64,000 nt of DNA from Altererythrobacter xiamenensis (GCF_900177715.1 NZ_FXWG01000002.1:434001-498000); one strand, 5' to 3'. Shown: positions 45,549 to 56,129, counted from the stretch's first letter. The notes: a model not told the origin generated them from the sequence alone. Numbers and translations: made by a program.

Positions 45549-46589
45549 ATGACATCATCCGGAAACCGGCATTGGCCGAGCGCGATATTGCTGGCCCTCG
45601 CGCTGATACAGTTGCTCGCCACATTCGTTTCGCTGGTCCAGACAAATCGCGGTCTTGTGCGCATTCTGGATTTCGTGCGCGAGCCGTCGATCTATCTTTC
45701 GGCGTTGTTCGTCATACTGGCTCTGCTGCTTGCAAAGCGGCATCGCTGGCTGATCGTGGGCCTCGCGGTGCTCAGCGCGGCGATCAACCTCTACCGCATC
45801 TGGCCCTATTCGATGCTGGCCGAGAGCGAGCTTCCGCTGCCCGATGACGTCGATGGCATGTCCTGCATGCGCGTGCTGTCGTTCAACGTCCTCCAGCCCA
45901 ACGACAAGTATGATGCGGTCGCCGCGATGATCGATCGGGAGGATCCCGATGTGCTGCTGTTGATGGAGACGAACCAGGCATGGGTCGATGCGCTTCGGCC
46001 GCAATTGGCGCGCTATCCCTTCCAGTTGATCGAGCCGCTCGAGAACACTTACGGCATGACCTTCGCTACCCGCATGCGGGTCGAACGGGCGAACATGGTC
46101 GCCAACACCAGTTCGAACACGCCGACCTTGTATGCGACGCTGAATACCGGGGATGGTGCGCGGTTCGAACTGATCGGCCTGCACCCACGTCCTCCACTGC
46201 CGGGGGAGAGCACCGAGACGCGCGATGCGAATATAGCGCGCGCCGGCTCCAAGACCCCCGAGGAGCTCGACAATGTGCTTGCGATCGGCGACTTCAACGA
46301 TGTGCCGTGGTCACGCACCACCCAGAACTTCGTGGCCGAGGGGGGCTATCTCGATCCGCGCGTGGGCCGCGGCAGCTTCGCCACTTTCCCTGCCCGCTAT
46401 GCGCTACTCGGCTGGCCGCTCGACCAGTTGTTCGTGAAGAACGGCGTGAAGGTGGAATCGTTCAGGCTGCTCGATGACGATACAGGCTCCGACCACCTCG
46501 CGCTGCGTGCAGATGTCTGCGCCGGGCCCGAGTTCGACACCACTCCGACCACCACCCCGGACGCCGCGCCGATCATGGATCGCGAGTAA
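45549..46589 (+). CDS. membrane-anchored endonuclease/exonuclease/phosphatase family protein
   Basis: A 346-aa protein with three N-terminal helices (about 10-90), then an EEP domain: RVLSFNVLQPNDKYD, a catalytic Glu in VLLLMETNQAW, GLHPRPPLPGE, AIGDFNDVPWSRT, and a C-terminal SDHLALRADV. The core DNase-I-like residues are present. Membrane-bound members in Proteobacteria are of unknown substrate. GAGGGG lies 8-13 bp before ATG 45549. Confidence 0.9.
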   Translation: MTSSGNRHWPSAILLALALIQLLATFVSLVQTNRGLVRILDFVREPSIYLSALFVILALLLAKRHRWLIVGLAVLSAAINLYRIWPYSMLAESELPLPDDVDGMSCMRVLSFNVLQPNDKYDAVAAMIDREDPDVLLLMETNQAWVDALRPQLARYPFQLIEPLENTYGMTFATRMRVERANMVANTSSNTPTLYATLNTGDGARFELIGLHPRPPLPGESTETRDANIARAGSKTPEELDNVLAIGDFNDVPWSRTTQNFVAEGGYLDPRVGRGSFATFPARYALLGWPLDQLFVKNGVKVESFRLLDDDTGSDHLALRADVCAGPEFDTTPTTTPDAAPIMDRE

Positions 46590-46614
46590 GGTGTCGCTGA
46601 CCATCCGACCATGG

Positions 46615-46650
46615 AAAAAGCCCCGGCGGATCGCTCCACCGGGGCTTTTT
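46615..46650. terminator. strong bidirectional terminator between the EEP gene and groEL
   Basis: AAAAAGCCCCGG pairs with CCGGGGCTTTTT (12 bp), with further pairing toward the loop. The A-run and T-run on either side make it work for both convergent genes. Confidence 0.95.
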
Positions 46651-46675
46651 GGTAAGCGTCGGATGACGGGAGGGC

Positions 46676-48358
<1,683 letters not shown>

Positions 48359-48381
48359 TTAGAAAGCGTGGGCTCGGCAGA

Positions 48382-48669
48382 TCAGCCGATGATCCCCATG
48401 ATGTCGCTTTCCTTCATGATCAGCAGGTCTTCGCCGTCGAGCTTGACCTCGGTGCCGGACCACTTGCCGAACAGGACGCGGTCGCCAGCCTTGACGTCGA
48501 GCGGCGTGACGGTGCCGTCTTCGGCCTTGGAACCGTTGCCGACGGCGACGACTTCGCCTTCGCTCGGCTTTTCCTGTGCGCTGTCGGGGATGATGATGCC
48601 GCCAGCGGTCTTCTGGTCGGCTTCGATGCGACGGACCAGAACGCGGTCGTGCAGCGGACGAAATGCCAT
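48382..48669 (-). CDS. groES: 10-kDa chaperonin GroES
   Basis: A 95-aa co-chaperonin. [19 protein letters not shown], the mobile loop with [12 protein letters not shown], and [14 protein letters not shown] are all present. First gene of the groESL operon. Confidence 0.98.
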   Translation of the reverse strand: MAFRPLHDRVLVRRIEADQKTAGGIIIPDSAQEKPSEGEVVAVGNGSKAEDGTVTPLDVKAGDRVLFGKWSGTEVKLDGEDLLIMKESDIMGIIG

Positions 48670-48705
48670 GTTATATGACCTTTCTACTTAGGTTGATGAT
48701 CTCAA

Positions 48706-48732
48706 TTGGCACTCTCCCCATGAGAGTGCCAG
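48706..48732 (-). promoter_or_regulatory. CIRCE element (HrcA operator) of groESL
   Basis: TTGGCACTC-N9-GAGTGCCAG matches the CIRCE consensus TTAGCACTC-N9-GAGTGCTAA with one or two changes per arm. It lies 37 bp upstream of groES. Confidence 0.93.
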
Positions 48733-48740
48733 CGTGGCGC

Positions 48741-48768
48741 AAATGGGGATGCCCGCAGATCGAGTCAA
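48741..48768 (-). promoter_or_regulatory. heat-shock (RpoH-type) promoter of groESL
   Basis: On the minus strand TTGACT (48768-48763), 14 bp, then CCCCATTT (48748-48741), close to the RpoH -10 consensus CCCCATnT. The CIRCE lies at the expected start of transcription, so groESL would be under double control by RpoH and HrcA. Confidence 0.65.
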
Positions 48769-48890
48769 CTGGCGTTCAGGAAAAAATTTTGCGGCGCCAG
48801 CGGCAGACAGGGCCAAGGGTGGCCAGACCGGACTCGACGCCCTATCGAGCCCCCAAATCCGACATTCCCGAAATTGAACGGAGCTTAATC

Positions 48891-49724
48891 TTGCAGACCG
48901 ATCAGGCCGTCTCGGCCCTCACTATTCCCGAACAGGCTCTATTGTGGCTGCGGCTCAACATGATGGATATCGCGGGCGCCTTTGCCGTCCTGATCTTCGG
49001 CCTGCTGGCCGCAAAGCTCATTTCAAATTGGGTCGAGCGCGGCCTTGCCCGCTCCGACCGGTTCGATGCGACGGTGGCGAACTTCCTTTCGAACCTCGTC
49101 AAATATGCGCTCTGGGCGCTGGTGCTCGTCACCGTGCTTTCGCAGTTCGGGGTCGAGACGACCAGCATCCTCGCGGCATTGGGCGGCATGGCTCTGGCGG
49201 TCGGCCTCGCGCTGCAGGGCACGCTCAGCAATGTCGCGTCGGGGGTGATGATCCTCGTCCAGCGTCCTTTCAAGATCGGTGAGGCGATCTCGGCCGGTTC
49301 GGTCACCGGCACGGTCCAGCAAATCGGTCTCTTCACCACCGAACTGAAGCAATTCGACGGATTGTTCGTGATGGTGCCCAATTCGGAACTGTGGAACCAG
49401 GCGATCGTCAACTTCCACCGCCACCCGATCCGCCGTTTCGAACTGATCGTCGGCATCGCCTATTCGGACAGCATGCAGCAGGCGCGCGAAGAACTGCTGG
49501 CGCTTGCTGCAGAAGACGAGCGCGTGCTTGACGATCCCGAACCGGTCGCCTTCGTCGCCTCGCTCGACGACAGTTCGGTGGGTATCGGCGTAAGGGTATG
49601 GTGCACCACGGGCGACTTCGTCGCAGTAAGCTGGGACTTGACCGAGAAGGCCAAAGCGCGCTTCGACGATGTCGGTATCTCGATCCCGTTCCCGCAGCGC
49701 GAGGTCAGGCAGCGCGCGGCCTGA
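48891..49724 (+). CDS. small-conductance mechanosensitive channel (MscS)
   Basis: A 277-aa protein of classic MscS size. Three helices lead into LAALGGMALAVGLALQGTLSNVASG (TM3 pore) and LVQRPFKIGEAISAG, then VMVPNSELWNQAIVNFHRHP. TTG 48891 with GGAG 8-11 bp upstream is the start; the longer frame would overlap the CIRCE and heat-shock promoter. It is divergent from groES and overlaps the MATE gene by 20 bp at the 3' ends. Confidence 0.9.
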   Translation: MQTDQAVSALTIPEQALLWLRLNMMDIAGAFAVLIFGLLAAKLISNWVERGLARSDRFDATVANFLSNLVKYALWALVLVTVLSQFGVETTSILAALGGMALAVGLALQGTLSNVASGVMILVQRPFKIGEAISAGSVTGTVQQIGLFTTELKQFDGLFVMVPNSELWNQAIVNFHRHPIRRFELIVGIAYSDSMQQAREELLALAAEDERVLDDPEPVAFVASLDDSSVGIGVRVWCTTGDFVAVSWDLTEKAKARFDDVGISIPFPQREVRQRAA

Positions 49725-51102
49725 GGGTCAGCTGCAGCTTCTCGCGCAGCATCCATCGCCACGTAAGCAGCACCGCTGCAAAGGCGAGGCCCGCCGCAAG
49801 CCCGATCCAGACGCCGACACCTTCGAGCGGGGTGAAAAAGCCGAGCCCGATGGCGAGGCCGAAGCCCGGCACCCAGTAGCTGAAGATCGCGATCCACATC
49901 GGGATGCGCGTATCCTGCAGGCCGCGTAGCGCTCCGGCGGCGACGGCCTGCACCCCGTCGACCAGTTGGAAGGCGGCAGCGAGGCCGAGATATTGCAGCG
50001 CAAATCCGACCAGTGCGGCGTTCTTCGCGGCATAGGGATCGACGTAAATCGACAGCAGTGTGTAGGGCGCGAGGACCATAGTGCTGGCGGTCATCGCCAT
50101 GAAGCCGGTCGCGATCGCGATCCCGACCCAGCCGGCGCGCTTGATACCGACTGGATCGCGCGCGCCATAGAAATAGCCGACGCGGATCGTTGCCGCCTGT
50201 CCGATTCCGAAGGGGATCTGGAAAGCGAGCGCGGCGAGTTGCAGCGCGACCGTGTGGCCGGCCAGTTCCGCCGCGCCGAAGCGTCCCATAAGGAAGGCCG
50301 CGGCGCCGAAGATGCCTGCCTCTGCGGTGACGGTCAGCGCGATCGGCGTGCCGATGCGGATGATCTGCCAGAAGCGGTGCCAGTCGGGCCTCCAGAAGCG
50401 GTAGAATATGCGGAAGCGCGCCAGCGCCGGATCGGCGAGGATCGCGACGATGTAGACCAGCACGGTGAAGATCGAGGTGATGATCGTCGCCACCGCCGCA
50501 CCCGTCAGGCCAAGCTCGGGCGCGCCGAAATTGCCGAAGATGAAGGCGTAGTTCGCCGCTGCGTTCACGAATATGCCGAGCCCGGTGATCGCGGTCGCGA
50601 AGATCGGGCGACCCAGCGCCGAGACGTAATTGCGCAGCACGCCGGCGATCAGCATCGGCACCAGCGAATAGATGATGACGACGTTGTATTCGACCGCGAG
50701 CTCGATGATCGCAGGTTGCTGGCCGGTCAACCGCATGATCGGTTCGAGCAACAGGCAGAGCCCCATGCCGATCACGCCGGTGATGACGGCGAGCCAGAGC
50801 GCCATGCGCGTGGCGCGGCGGACGGGGCGGAAGGAGGGAGAGCGCGAACCGATGGCTTCGGCGATCAGCGGCGCCACTGCTCCCGTCAACGAGGTCATCG
50901 CCCACAGCACGAGGCCGAACAAGGCAACCGCGAGAGCCGAGGCGGCAAGCGGCTCATCCCCCAGCCGCGCGATGAAGATCACGTCGACCGCATAGGTCAG
51001 CATCTGCAGCAGATTGGCAGCAGCAAGCGGCGCGGCGAGCAAGGTCGTCGCGCGCAATTCCTGCCGCCAGCTGGGCGTTTCGAGATCCAGTGCGTCACGC
51101 AT
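49705..51102 (-). CDS. MATE family multidrug/toxin exporter
   Basis: About 465 aa with 12 hydrophobic helices. MATE hallmarks include ANLLQMLTYAVDVIFIARLG, ALFGLVLWAMTSLTGAVAPL, and in the second half GRFGAAELAGHTVALQLAALAFQIPFGIGQAATIRVG. It extrudes cationic or other compounds with Na+ or H+. Start at 51102 (MRDALDLETPSW) is preferred; MRTRFAQS at 51153 is an alternative. Tail-to-tail overlap with the MscS gene. Confidence 0.92.
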   Translation of the reverse strand: MRDALDLETPSWRQELRATTLLAAPLAAANLLQMLTYAVDVIFIARLGDEPLAASALAVALFGLVLWAMTSLTGAVAPLIAEAIGSRSPSFRPVRRATRMALWLAVITGVIGMGLCLLLEPIMRLTGQQPAIIELAVEYNVVIIYSLVPMLIAGVLRNYVSALGRPIFATAITGLGIFVNAAANYAFIFGNFGAPELGLTGAAVATIITSIFTVLVYIVAILADPALARFRIFYRFWRPDWHRFWQIIRIGTPIALTVTAEAGIFGAAAFLMGRFGAAELAGHTVALQLAALAFQIPFGIGQAATIRVGYFYGARDPVGIKRAGWVGIAIATGFMAMTASTMVLAPYTLLSIYVDPYAAKNAALVGFALQYLGLAAAFQLVDGVQAVAAGALRGLQDTRIPMWIAIFSYWVPGFGLAIGLGFFTPLEGVGVWIGLAAGLAFAAVLLTWRWMLREKLQLTLRPRAA

Positions 51103-51336
51103 AAAGCCGGCCCGGATACGCGTGCTGGCGGACTGCGCAAAGCGCGTTCTCATCCGCAGGCGAACTTCGCGGTGACGCTGCGACTTCGCCGACACACATC
51201 GCAGCAGGAGCAATTTCGGGTCGGACCATTTTCCCGCGCTTCTATGCCGATGAAAAAGGGGCCTTTCGCGCGAACTGGCAATCTGCAAGACTTGAACTTC
51301 GGTGCGGTGGCTATGCACCGGAAGAGTGGGGGCCGA

Positions 51337-52515
51337 ATGCAGAGTGCCATGTCGTTCTTGCGCGAAGCGCACTGGCTCGATGCGACGCGCGTGCGGGGCT
51401 ACAGCCGGATCGTCCTCCTCGGATATGTCGCGGGCCTCGTGTGGTTCTACCACCTCGCGCTGACCACTTCGGGAAGCGACTTCCAAGCGTTCTGGGGCGG
51501 TGCGAGGGCGGTCCTGGAGTTTGGTCCGACGGCTGCCTATGACCTCGATGCGCAGCGGCAGATCCAGTCCGGTCTCGGTCCGGGCGAGGTGTTTCCCTTC
51601 ATCAATCCCCCGCCGTTCCTGTTCGTTGTCTTGCCATTCGGCTTTTTAGGTTACCCGCTGGCATGGATCGTCTGGGTCGTCCTGGGGTTCGCCATCTGGG
51701 CGACAATCGCGATCCGCGCCTTCCCACGCCTCTGGCCCCTCGCCATAGCCTTTCCCGGAACGTTCCTGGCGGCGATCCACGCTCAGAACGGCTTCGTCAC
51801 CGGCGCCCTGCTGATTGCTGGGACTGCGCTTGTGACACGGCGACCGTGGCTCGCGGGCCTCGCCATCGGAGCGCTGGTGATCAAGCCGCACCTTGCCCTG
51901 CTCGCACCCTTCTGGCTCGCAGCGGGCCAAAAATGGGATGCCTTCGTGGCAGCGGCGATTTCGGCCATTGCTCTCACAGGGATGTCGTTGCTGGTGTTTG
52001 GCGTGGAGAGTCTCGAGGCCATGCGCGAAAGCCTGACGGTGACGGGAGAACTGCTGCAGGACACGCCTGACGAGTTCTACCTGCGAATGGTGACCGTCTA
52101 TGGCCAGGTCAGGCTCTATTTCGGAGAGGGCGCCGCACTGGCGGTGAGCGGGGTGGTCACGTTGGCGATGATCGGTTTGGTCATGTTGTCATGGCGACGC
52201 TTCGACGGAGACGATCAGGCGAGCGGCGCGCTCTTCCTCGCGGCCATTCCGCTCGCGACGCCCTACCTGTTCAGCTACGACCTCGCCTTCCTCGTCATAC
52301 CGCTGATGTGGCTGACCTGGGACAATTTGAAGCGCGGATTCGGCCCTTGGGACAAGCTCATCCTGCTGGCGCTTTTCTTCTCGCCTCTTGCGGTCCGAGC
52401 ACTCGCCCTGCCGCTCCAGCTCAATCTCATGCCGCTGGTCAGCATCGCCATGGTCTGGCTGATCTGGCAGCGCGGCCCCCTCGCAAACCGGCAGAGCGAA
52501 CCGCAGCCCGCATAG
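51337..52515 (+). CDS. GT87/DUF2029-type polytopic membrane glycosyltransferase-like protein
   Basis: About 392 aa with around ten hydrophobic helices. The N-terminal pattern SDFQAFWGGARAVLEFGPTAAYD and later GLAIGALVIKPHLALLAP, TPYLFSYDLAFLVIPLMWL resemble the GT87 (DUF2029) family, relatives of polyprenol-phosphate mannosyltransferases. The luminal/periplasmic catalytic Asp would be in the SDFQAFW loop. The acceptor is unknown. The upstream open frame is an antisense shadow of MATE. Confidence 0.85.
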   Translation: MQSAMSFLREAHWLDATRVRGYSRIVLLGYVAGLVWFYHLALTTSGSDFQAFWGGARAVLEFGPTAAYDLDAQRQIQSGLGPGEVFPFINPPPFLFVVLPFGFLGYPLAWIVWVVLGFAIWATIAIRAFPRLWPLAIAFPGTFLAAIHAQNGFVTGALLIAGTALVTRRPWLAGLAIGALVIKPHLALLAPFWLAAGQKWDAFVAAAISAIALTGMSLLVFGVESLEAMRESLTVTGELLQDTPDEFYLRMVTVYGQVRLYFGEGAALAVSGVVTLAMIGLVMLSWRRFDGDDQASGALFLAAIPLATPYLFSYDLAFLVIPLMWLTWDNLKRGFGPWDKLILLALFFSPLAVRALALPLQLNLMPLVSIAMVWLIWQRGPLANRQSEPQPA

Positions 52516-52524
52516 CAACGAAAA

Positions 52525-52550
52525 AGGGCGGCACCTTGCGGCACCGCCCT
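52525..52550 (-). terminator. rho-independent terminator of rplL
   Basis: AGGGCGG/CCGCCCT stem; on the minus strand it is followed by CTTTTTCGTT. Close sequence match to the terminator at 43694-43726. Confidence 0.9.
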
Positions 52551-52592
52551 TCGTCTGATCGGTCGGAACCGACCGAAGCGTAAGCGAATAGC

Positions 52593-52973
52593 TTACTTGA
52601 GCTCGACGGTACCGCCGGCTGCTTCGATCTTGCCCTTGATCTCTTCGGCTTCTGCCTTGTTGACGCCTTCCTTGAGCGGCTTCGGCGCGCCTTCGACGAG
52701 ACCCTTGGCTTCGGTGAGGCCCAGGCCCGTGATGGCACGGACTTCCTTGATCACCTGGATCTTCTTGCCACCGTCGCCGGTGAGAATGACGTCGAACTCG
52801 TCCTTCTCTTCGGCAGCGGCGCCACCGTCTGCACCACCGGCAGCCGGGCCAGCAACTGCAACAGCAGCAGCGGCGGAAACGCCCCACTCTTCTTCGAGTG
52901 CGGTTGCGAGTTCAGCTGCCTCGAGGACAGTCAGCTTCGACAGTTCTTCAACAAGCTTGGCAATATCGGCCAT
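52593..52973 (-). CDS. rplL: 50S ribosomal protein L7/L12
   Basis: A 126-aa L7/L12 with the N-terminal dimerisation part ([22 protein letters not shown]), the Ala/Gly-rich hinge, and the C-terminal domain [20 protein letters not shown] with [20 protein letters not shown]. It follows rplJ by 88 bp. Confidence 0.98.
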   Translation of the reverse strand: MADIAKLVEELSKLTVLEAAELATALEEEWGVSAAAAVAVAGPAAGGADGGAAAEEKDEFDVILTGDGGKKIQVIKEVRAITGLGLTEAKGLVEGAPKPLKEGVNKAEAEEIKGKIEAAGGTVELK

Positions 52974-53061
52974 GATTACTTACTCCAAAATTCGGCTGGG
53001 AGCCCAACGCGGGGTCATCCCGGAAAAATCGCTATTGCGAAAACGTCTCGTAATGCTGCTC

Positions 53062-53577
53062 TTACGCAGCGTCCTTGGCACCGTAGGCACCGAAGACGCG
53101 GGCAAGCTTGTTCGCGGGCGCGTTGACGACCTGGGCAACCTTGGTTGCCGGGGCGTTGACGAGACCAACAAGCTTGGCGCGCAGTTCGTCGAGGCTCGGC
53201 ATCGAGGCGAGTGCCTTGACCCCGGCTTCGTCGAGAACCTGCGTACCCATCGAACCGCCGACGATTTCCAGCTGCTCATTCGCCTTGGCGAATTCGACAG
53301 CAGCCTTGGCTGCTGCGACCGGGTCTTCCGACCAGGCCAGCGCGGTCGGGCCGGAGAGAAACTCTTCGATCCCGACGTAATCGGTGTCCTTCAGGGCGAG
53401 CTTGGCGAGACGGTTCTTCGCAACCTTGTAGGAAGCTCCTGCTTCACGCATCTTTCCGCGCAGTTCGGTCGACTGAGCAACCGACAGGCCGAGGTTGCGG
53501 GTGACAACCACCACGCCGACCTCTTGGAAAGCTTCGTTGAGCTGGGCAACCGCTTCGGCTTTTTGCGAACGATCCAT
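53062..53577 (-). CDS. rplJ: 50S ribosomal protein L10
   Basis: A 171-aa L10, the stalk base protein binding L7/L12 dimers by its C-terminal helix. [17 protein letters not shown] starts at 53577 behind GAAGGAG; the upstream frame is leader. [20 protein letters not shown] is conserved. L10 with L7/L12 represses its own translation through the leader. Confidence 0.97.
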   Translation of the reverse strand: MDRSQKAEAVAQLNEAFQEVGVVVVTRNLGLSVAQSTELRGKMREAGASYKVAKNRLAKLALKDTDYVGIEEFLSGPTALAWSEDPVAAAKAAVEFAKANEQLEIVGGSMGTQVLDEAGVKALASMPSLDELRAKLVGLVNAPATKVAQVVNAPANKLARVFGAYGAKDAA

Positions 53578-53832
53578 GCCATACTCCTTCACTATGGCCG
53601 CACACGAATGGCTCCGCATACGACCGGCTCACATTTGTCCGCGCGCAGCCTTGAGGCTCCGTGCGGGCTAGGTCCGTTTTGACAAGGGAAGGAGGTGCGT
53701 GCGGTCACGCGTGTCGGAGATGCGGTAGGCATCGCCGGAAAATCTCTGTCCCCGTCTAGGCTGGAAATTAAGAAGGCCCGATTGCCTTCACCAACTGTCT
53801 CGGACGGATGACCGGCGAACCGGTCGGGGGCG
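53578..53832 (-). ncRNA. ribosomal protein L10 leader (autoregulatory)
   Basis: About 250 nt of non-coding transcript precedes rplJ. The segment around 53650-53700, with CACGGAGCCTCAAGGCTGCG on the minus strand, resembles the L10-binding structure of alphaproteobacterial L10 leaders. The exact ends are inferred from the putative promoter at 53833-53860. Confidence 0.6.
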
Positions 53833-53860
53833 CAACTAGCCGCTGCGGGCCGAAAGTCAA
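53833..53860 (-). promoter_or_regulatory. putative rplJL promoter
   Basis: TTGACT (53860-53855), 16-bp spacer, TAGTTG (53838-53833) on the minus strand, overlapping the 3' end of the upstream membrane-protein gene. The -10 is poor. Confidence 0.35.
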
Positions 53861-54576
53861 GCCCTCGCAGCGTCTTCCAGCGGGCCCGGGCGCAGCGCGA
53901 TGACATACATTATGGCAGTAAGCACCGCCGCCAGCCAGGCGACCACCAGACTGTCTGCGACATGCATCACCCATTTAACGCTATCGGGCTCGACGAACAT
54001 GGCGCCGAACCCCAGCGCATAATGCACGACCATCAGCGGCAACATGGCGATGATGCTGAAACCGACGGCAAAGAAAAAATGCGGCAGCAATTGCCGGATC
54101 GATTTCAGCGGGCTGATCCAGATGCCTAGCGGAGCGCCTGCAGTGAACCGCGCGAGCAGCGGGCCGATTAAAAAGCCGAAGACCATGAAGCCGACACCGA
54201 CCGGGTTGTCCGGGACGAATACGAAGAGGCCGAGTATGGCGAGAAGCATTTGCAGGCCGAGCACGACAGCGAACAGCTTCATCGGACGGGCAGGAAAGCG
54301 ACTCGCTGCCCCGGCATCGCGTCCACCGTGATAGAAGCGGATCATCCAGAAGATCGAGACCTGCAATGCCAGTGTCTTCAACACGCCGAGGCCCATCCGC
54401 AGCGGGTGGTTCTCCGCGGCCTGAGCCGCCTCGACACTGTCATACATGCCGATATGCATCTCGCCGACATGCTGGGCGAACTCGGCGAGGGCGGGGATGA
54501 GCGCCAGCAGCGGACAGGCGATCAGAAAGGCCAGCGATTCACGGTAAGCGAATTTGAAGCTCTGCCAGAATGTCAT
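53857..54576 (-). CDS. hypothetical polytopic membrane protein
   Basis: A 239-aa protein with about six hydrophobic segments, no recognised domain. N-terminus MTFWQSFKFAYRESLAFLIACPLLALIPAL. A short periplasmic stretch with MHIGMYDSVEAAQAAENHPLRMG separates helices 1 and 2. It lies upstream of rplJ on the same strand, in the position where rplA or rplK would be expected. Confidence 0.75.
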   Translation of the reverse strand: MTFWQSFKFAYRESLAFLIACPLLALIPALAEFAQHVGEMHIGMYDSVEAAQAAENHPLRMGLGVLKTLALQVSIFWMIRFYHGGRDAGAASRFPARPMKLFAVVLGLQMLLAILGLFVFVPDNPVGVGFMVFGFLIGPLLARFTAGAPLGIWISPLKSIRQLLPHFFFAVGFSIIAMLPLMVVHYALGFGAMFVEPDSVKWVMHVADSLVVAWLAAVLTAIMYVIALRPGPLEDAARA

Positions 54577-54628
54577 GCGATCCCCCCGCTATTGCCGTGA
54601 GTTAGCGGCGATTGAAGCGCAAAAACAA

Positions 54629-54665
54629 GTCGCCCCGCGATCCGGTCTGGGGATCGCGGGGCGAC
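54629..54665 (-). terminator. rho-independent terminator of the acidic lipoprotein gene
   Basis: A perfect 15-bp stem (54629-54643 with 54651-54665) with a 7-nt loop, followed on the minus strand by TTGTTTTTG. Confidence 0.93.
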
Positions 54666-54692
54666 GTATCTGTTCAAGCTGTGAAAGAGCGA

Positions 54693-54935
54693 TCAGATTT
54701 CGTCTGCGGTTTCTTCCAGCTCTTCAGCTTCTTCTTCCAAAGTGGCTTCGGCGGCATCATCGCCCACTTCTTCAGCAACTTCAGCCTGCGCTTCGGCAAC
54801 GCCGGCTTCGGCGTCGATCACTTCGGCCTGAGCTTCGGCAATGTCGTCAGCCTGTTCGCCAGCTTCTTCGGCAGGGCCGTCACACGCGGTGAGGGCGAAT
54901 GCGAGGGGAGCGGCGACGAGAATGAGCTTCTTCAT
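54693..54935 (-). CDS. small acidic lipoprotein
   Basis: An 80-aa lipoprotein: MKKLILVAAPLAFALTAC signal and lipobox, then a Glu/Ala/Asp-rich tail (AEAQAEVIDAEAGVAEAQAE, then EELEETADEI) with direct repeats AEAQAEV. It resembles the 43387-43659 lipoprotein in size, order and composition and is probably a paralogue. Function unknown. Confidence 0.75.
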   Translation of the reverse strand: MKKLILVAAPLAFALTACDGPAEEAGEQADDIAEAQAEVIDAEAGVAEAQAEVAEEVGDDAAEATLEEEAEELEETADEI

Positions 54936-55008
54936 AATGATGTCCTGTCCTTGAACCCTGAAATCCGGGCCAGGCGCAGTTGCCATACTGTCGCCACAAT
55001 TCCAAGAA

Positions 55009-55206
55009 TTAGTTTGTCGCATATTCGAGCAGATCACCGGGCTGGCAGTCGAGCTCGCGGCAGATCGCCTCCAGGGTGGAAAAGCGGATCGCCTTGGCCT
55101 TGCCAGTCTTGAGGATCGAGAGGTTGGCGAGGGTGAGGCCGACGCGATCGGCCAGCTCGGTCAGCGTCATGCGGCGGTCGTGCAGCAGGTCGTCGAGCTT
55201 GACCAT
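55009..55206 (-). CDS. small Cro/CI-type HTH regulator (YozG-like)
   Basis: A 65-aa single helix-turn-helix protein: MVKLDDLLHDRRMTLTELADRVGLTLANLSILKTGKAKAIRFSTLEAICRELDCQPGDLLEY. GAAGGAGG is 8 bp before ATG 55206; an in-frame ATG at 55242 overlapping the DUF2975 stop is a second possibility. Such regulators pair with DUF2975 membrane proteins in many bacteria. Probably autoregulates this operon. Confidence 0.9.
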   Translation of the reverse strand: MVKLDDLLHDRRMTLTELADRVGLTLANLSILKTGKAKAIRFSTLEAICRELDCQPGDLLEYATN

Positions 55207-55241
55207 GATCGCGCCTCCTTCGGTTGATGTTGCAGGCGCCA

Positions 55242-55787
55242 TCACACGGTTCCTTCCAGGTCATCGCGCATGGCGGCGCCGTGGCGGAACACGCGGGCGA
55301 GGATGAAGAGGACGATTGTCATCAATATCGCCGAGAGGTCGAAGCCACCGTCGACGGTGAAGTTCACATCCTCCAGCTCGTCGGCGAACTGTGCCAACTG
55401 GATGCCCATTGCGGTCGCGGGCAGGATGAGCAGCTGAACTCCGAGAACCAGCCAGCCCATCATGCTGAGCCTGTCGGCATTGGCGGGCTGGAAGGGGTCG
55501 CCTTCGCCCACGGTTCCGATGATTGCGCGTAACTTGCCGAAGAAGACGAACATCGCGGCAACGATAGCGAGGCCGATCAGCATCACACCGATCAGGAGGA
55601 AGACGGGAAAGACGACATTCGGGTCGCCGACTTCCTGGGCATACTCGGCGACCATTTTCCCGCGAAAGATAAGCGCGGCGCCGATTGCGACAACCAGCGC
55701 GGTCGCGCCGATTGCCATGCCGACCTGGGCGATGATCGTGGCGACCTTGCCGGCCAGCAGCAGCGGATCATTGGTACGAGTAGTCAT
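55242..55787 (-). CDS. DUF2975 family membrane protein
   Basis: A 181-aa protein with four hydrophobic helices (about 16-38, 58-83, 107-130, and 148-166). The last helices and AILMTIVLFILARVFRHGAAMRDDLEGTV match DUF2975. CGGAGA lies 7 bp before ATG 55787. Middle gene of the peptide/DUF2975/HTH operon; function unknown. Confidence 0.88.
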   Translation of the reverse strand: MTTRTNDPLLLAGKVATIIAQVGMAIGATALVVAIGAALIFRGKMVAEYAQEVGDPNVVFPVFLLIGVMLIGLAIVAAMFVFFGKLRAIIGTVGEGDPFQPANADRLSMMGWLVLGVQLLILPATAMGIQLAQFADELEDVNFTVDGGFDLSAILMTIVLFILARVFRHGAAMRDDLEGTV

Positions 55788-55809
55788 GAGATGTCTCCGC
55801 TGAGGTTGT

Positions 55810-55938
55810 TCAGGCCAGGACCGGTGCGGTGACCGGATGTGCCTGAACCGGGGGAACGGTGACGATGGCATGCATCGATACCGCCATCATGAGCACAGCG
55901 GCGAAGGCAGCGAGCGATTGGGAAGCAAAACGGGTCAT
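55810..55938 (-). CDS. 42-aa hydrophobic peptide, first gene of the DUF2975 operon
   Basis: Reads MTRFASQSLAAFAAVLMMAV and then a short Pro/Val-rich tail ending in PVLA, with a stop at 55810-55812. AAGGAG lies 8 bp before ATG 55938, a strong ribosome site, so it is likely translated. The hydrophobic core could be a signal peptide or a single anchor. It begins 22 bp upstream of the DUF2975 gene. No homology is known to me. Confidence 0.65.
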   Translation of the reverse strand: MTRFASQSLAAFAAVLMMAVSMHAIVTVPPVQAHPVTAPVLA

Positions 55939-55952
55939 TTATCGATCTCCTT

Positions 55953-56012
55953 GATATTCAATATCGATAATCAATAAGGACGATTCGATTTATTGTCAAT
56001 TAGTAATATCGA
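55953..56012 (-). promoter_or_regulatory. AT-rich operator region of the DUF2975/HTH operon
   Basis: Contains the perfect repeat GATATT-C-AATATC (55953-55965), TATCGATA (55962-55969), and a further ATATCGA at 56006-56012. The AT-rich stretch stands out against the GC-rich surroundings. Suited to a Cro-like repressor such as the one encoded at 55009-55206. Confidence 0.55.
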
Positions 56013-56129
56013 AAAACAATATGGAGCGTATCGTTTTGCTTGAAATGGCGGATTTCCGCGGTTCACGCGCCAAAACGCCCGCCGCGGACGGACCGGGCGG
56101 GCGCTTCGTGTTTCGCGATGGGGTGGGAA

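Noticed and set aside
49966-51336. N-terminal extension of the GT87-type frame
   Set aside because: Antisense to the MATE exporter; membrane protein homology starts after 51337.
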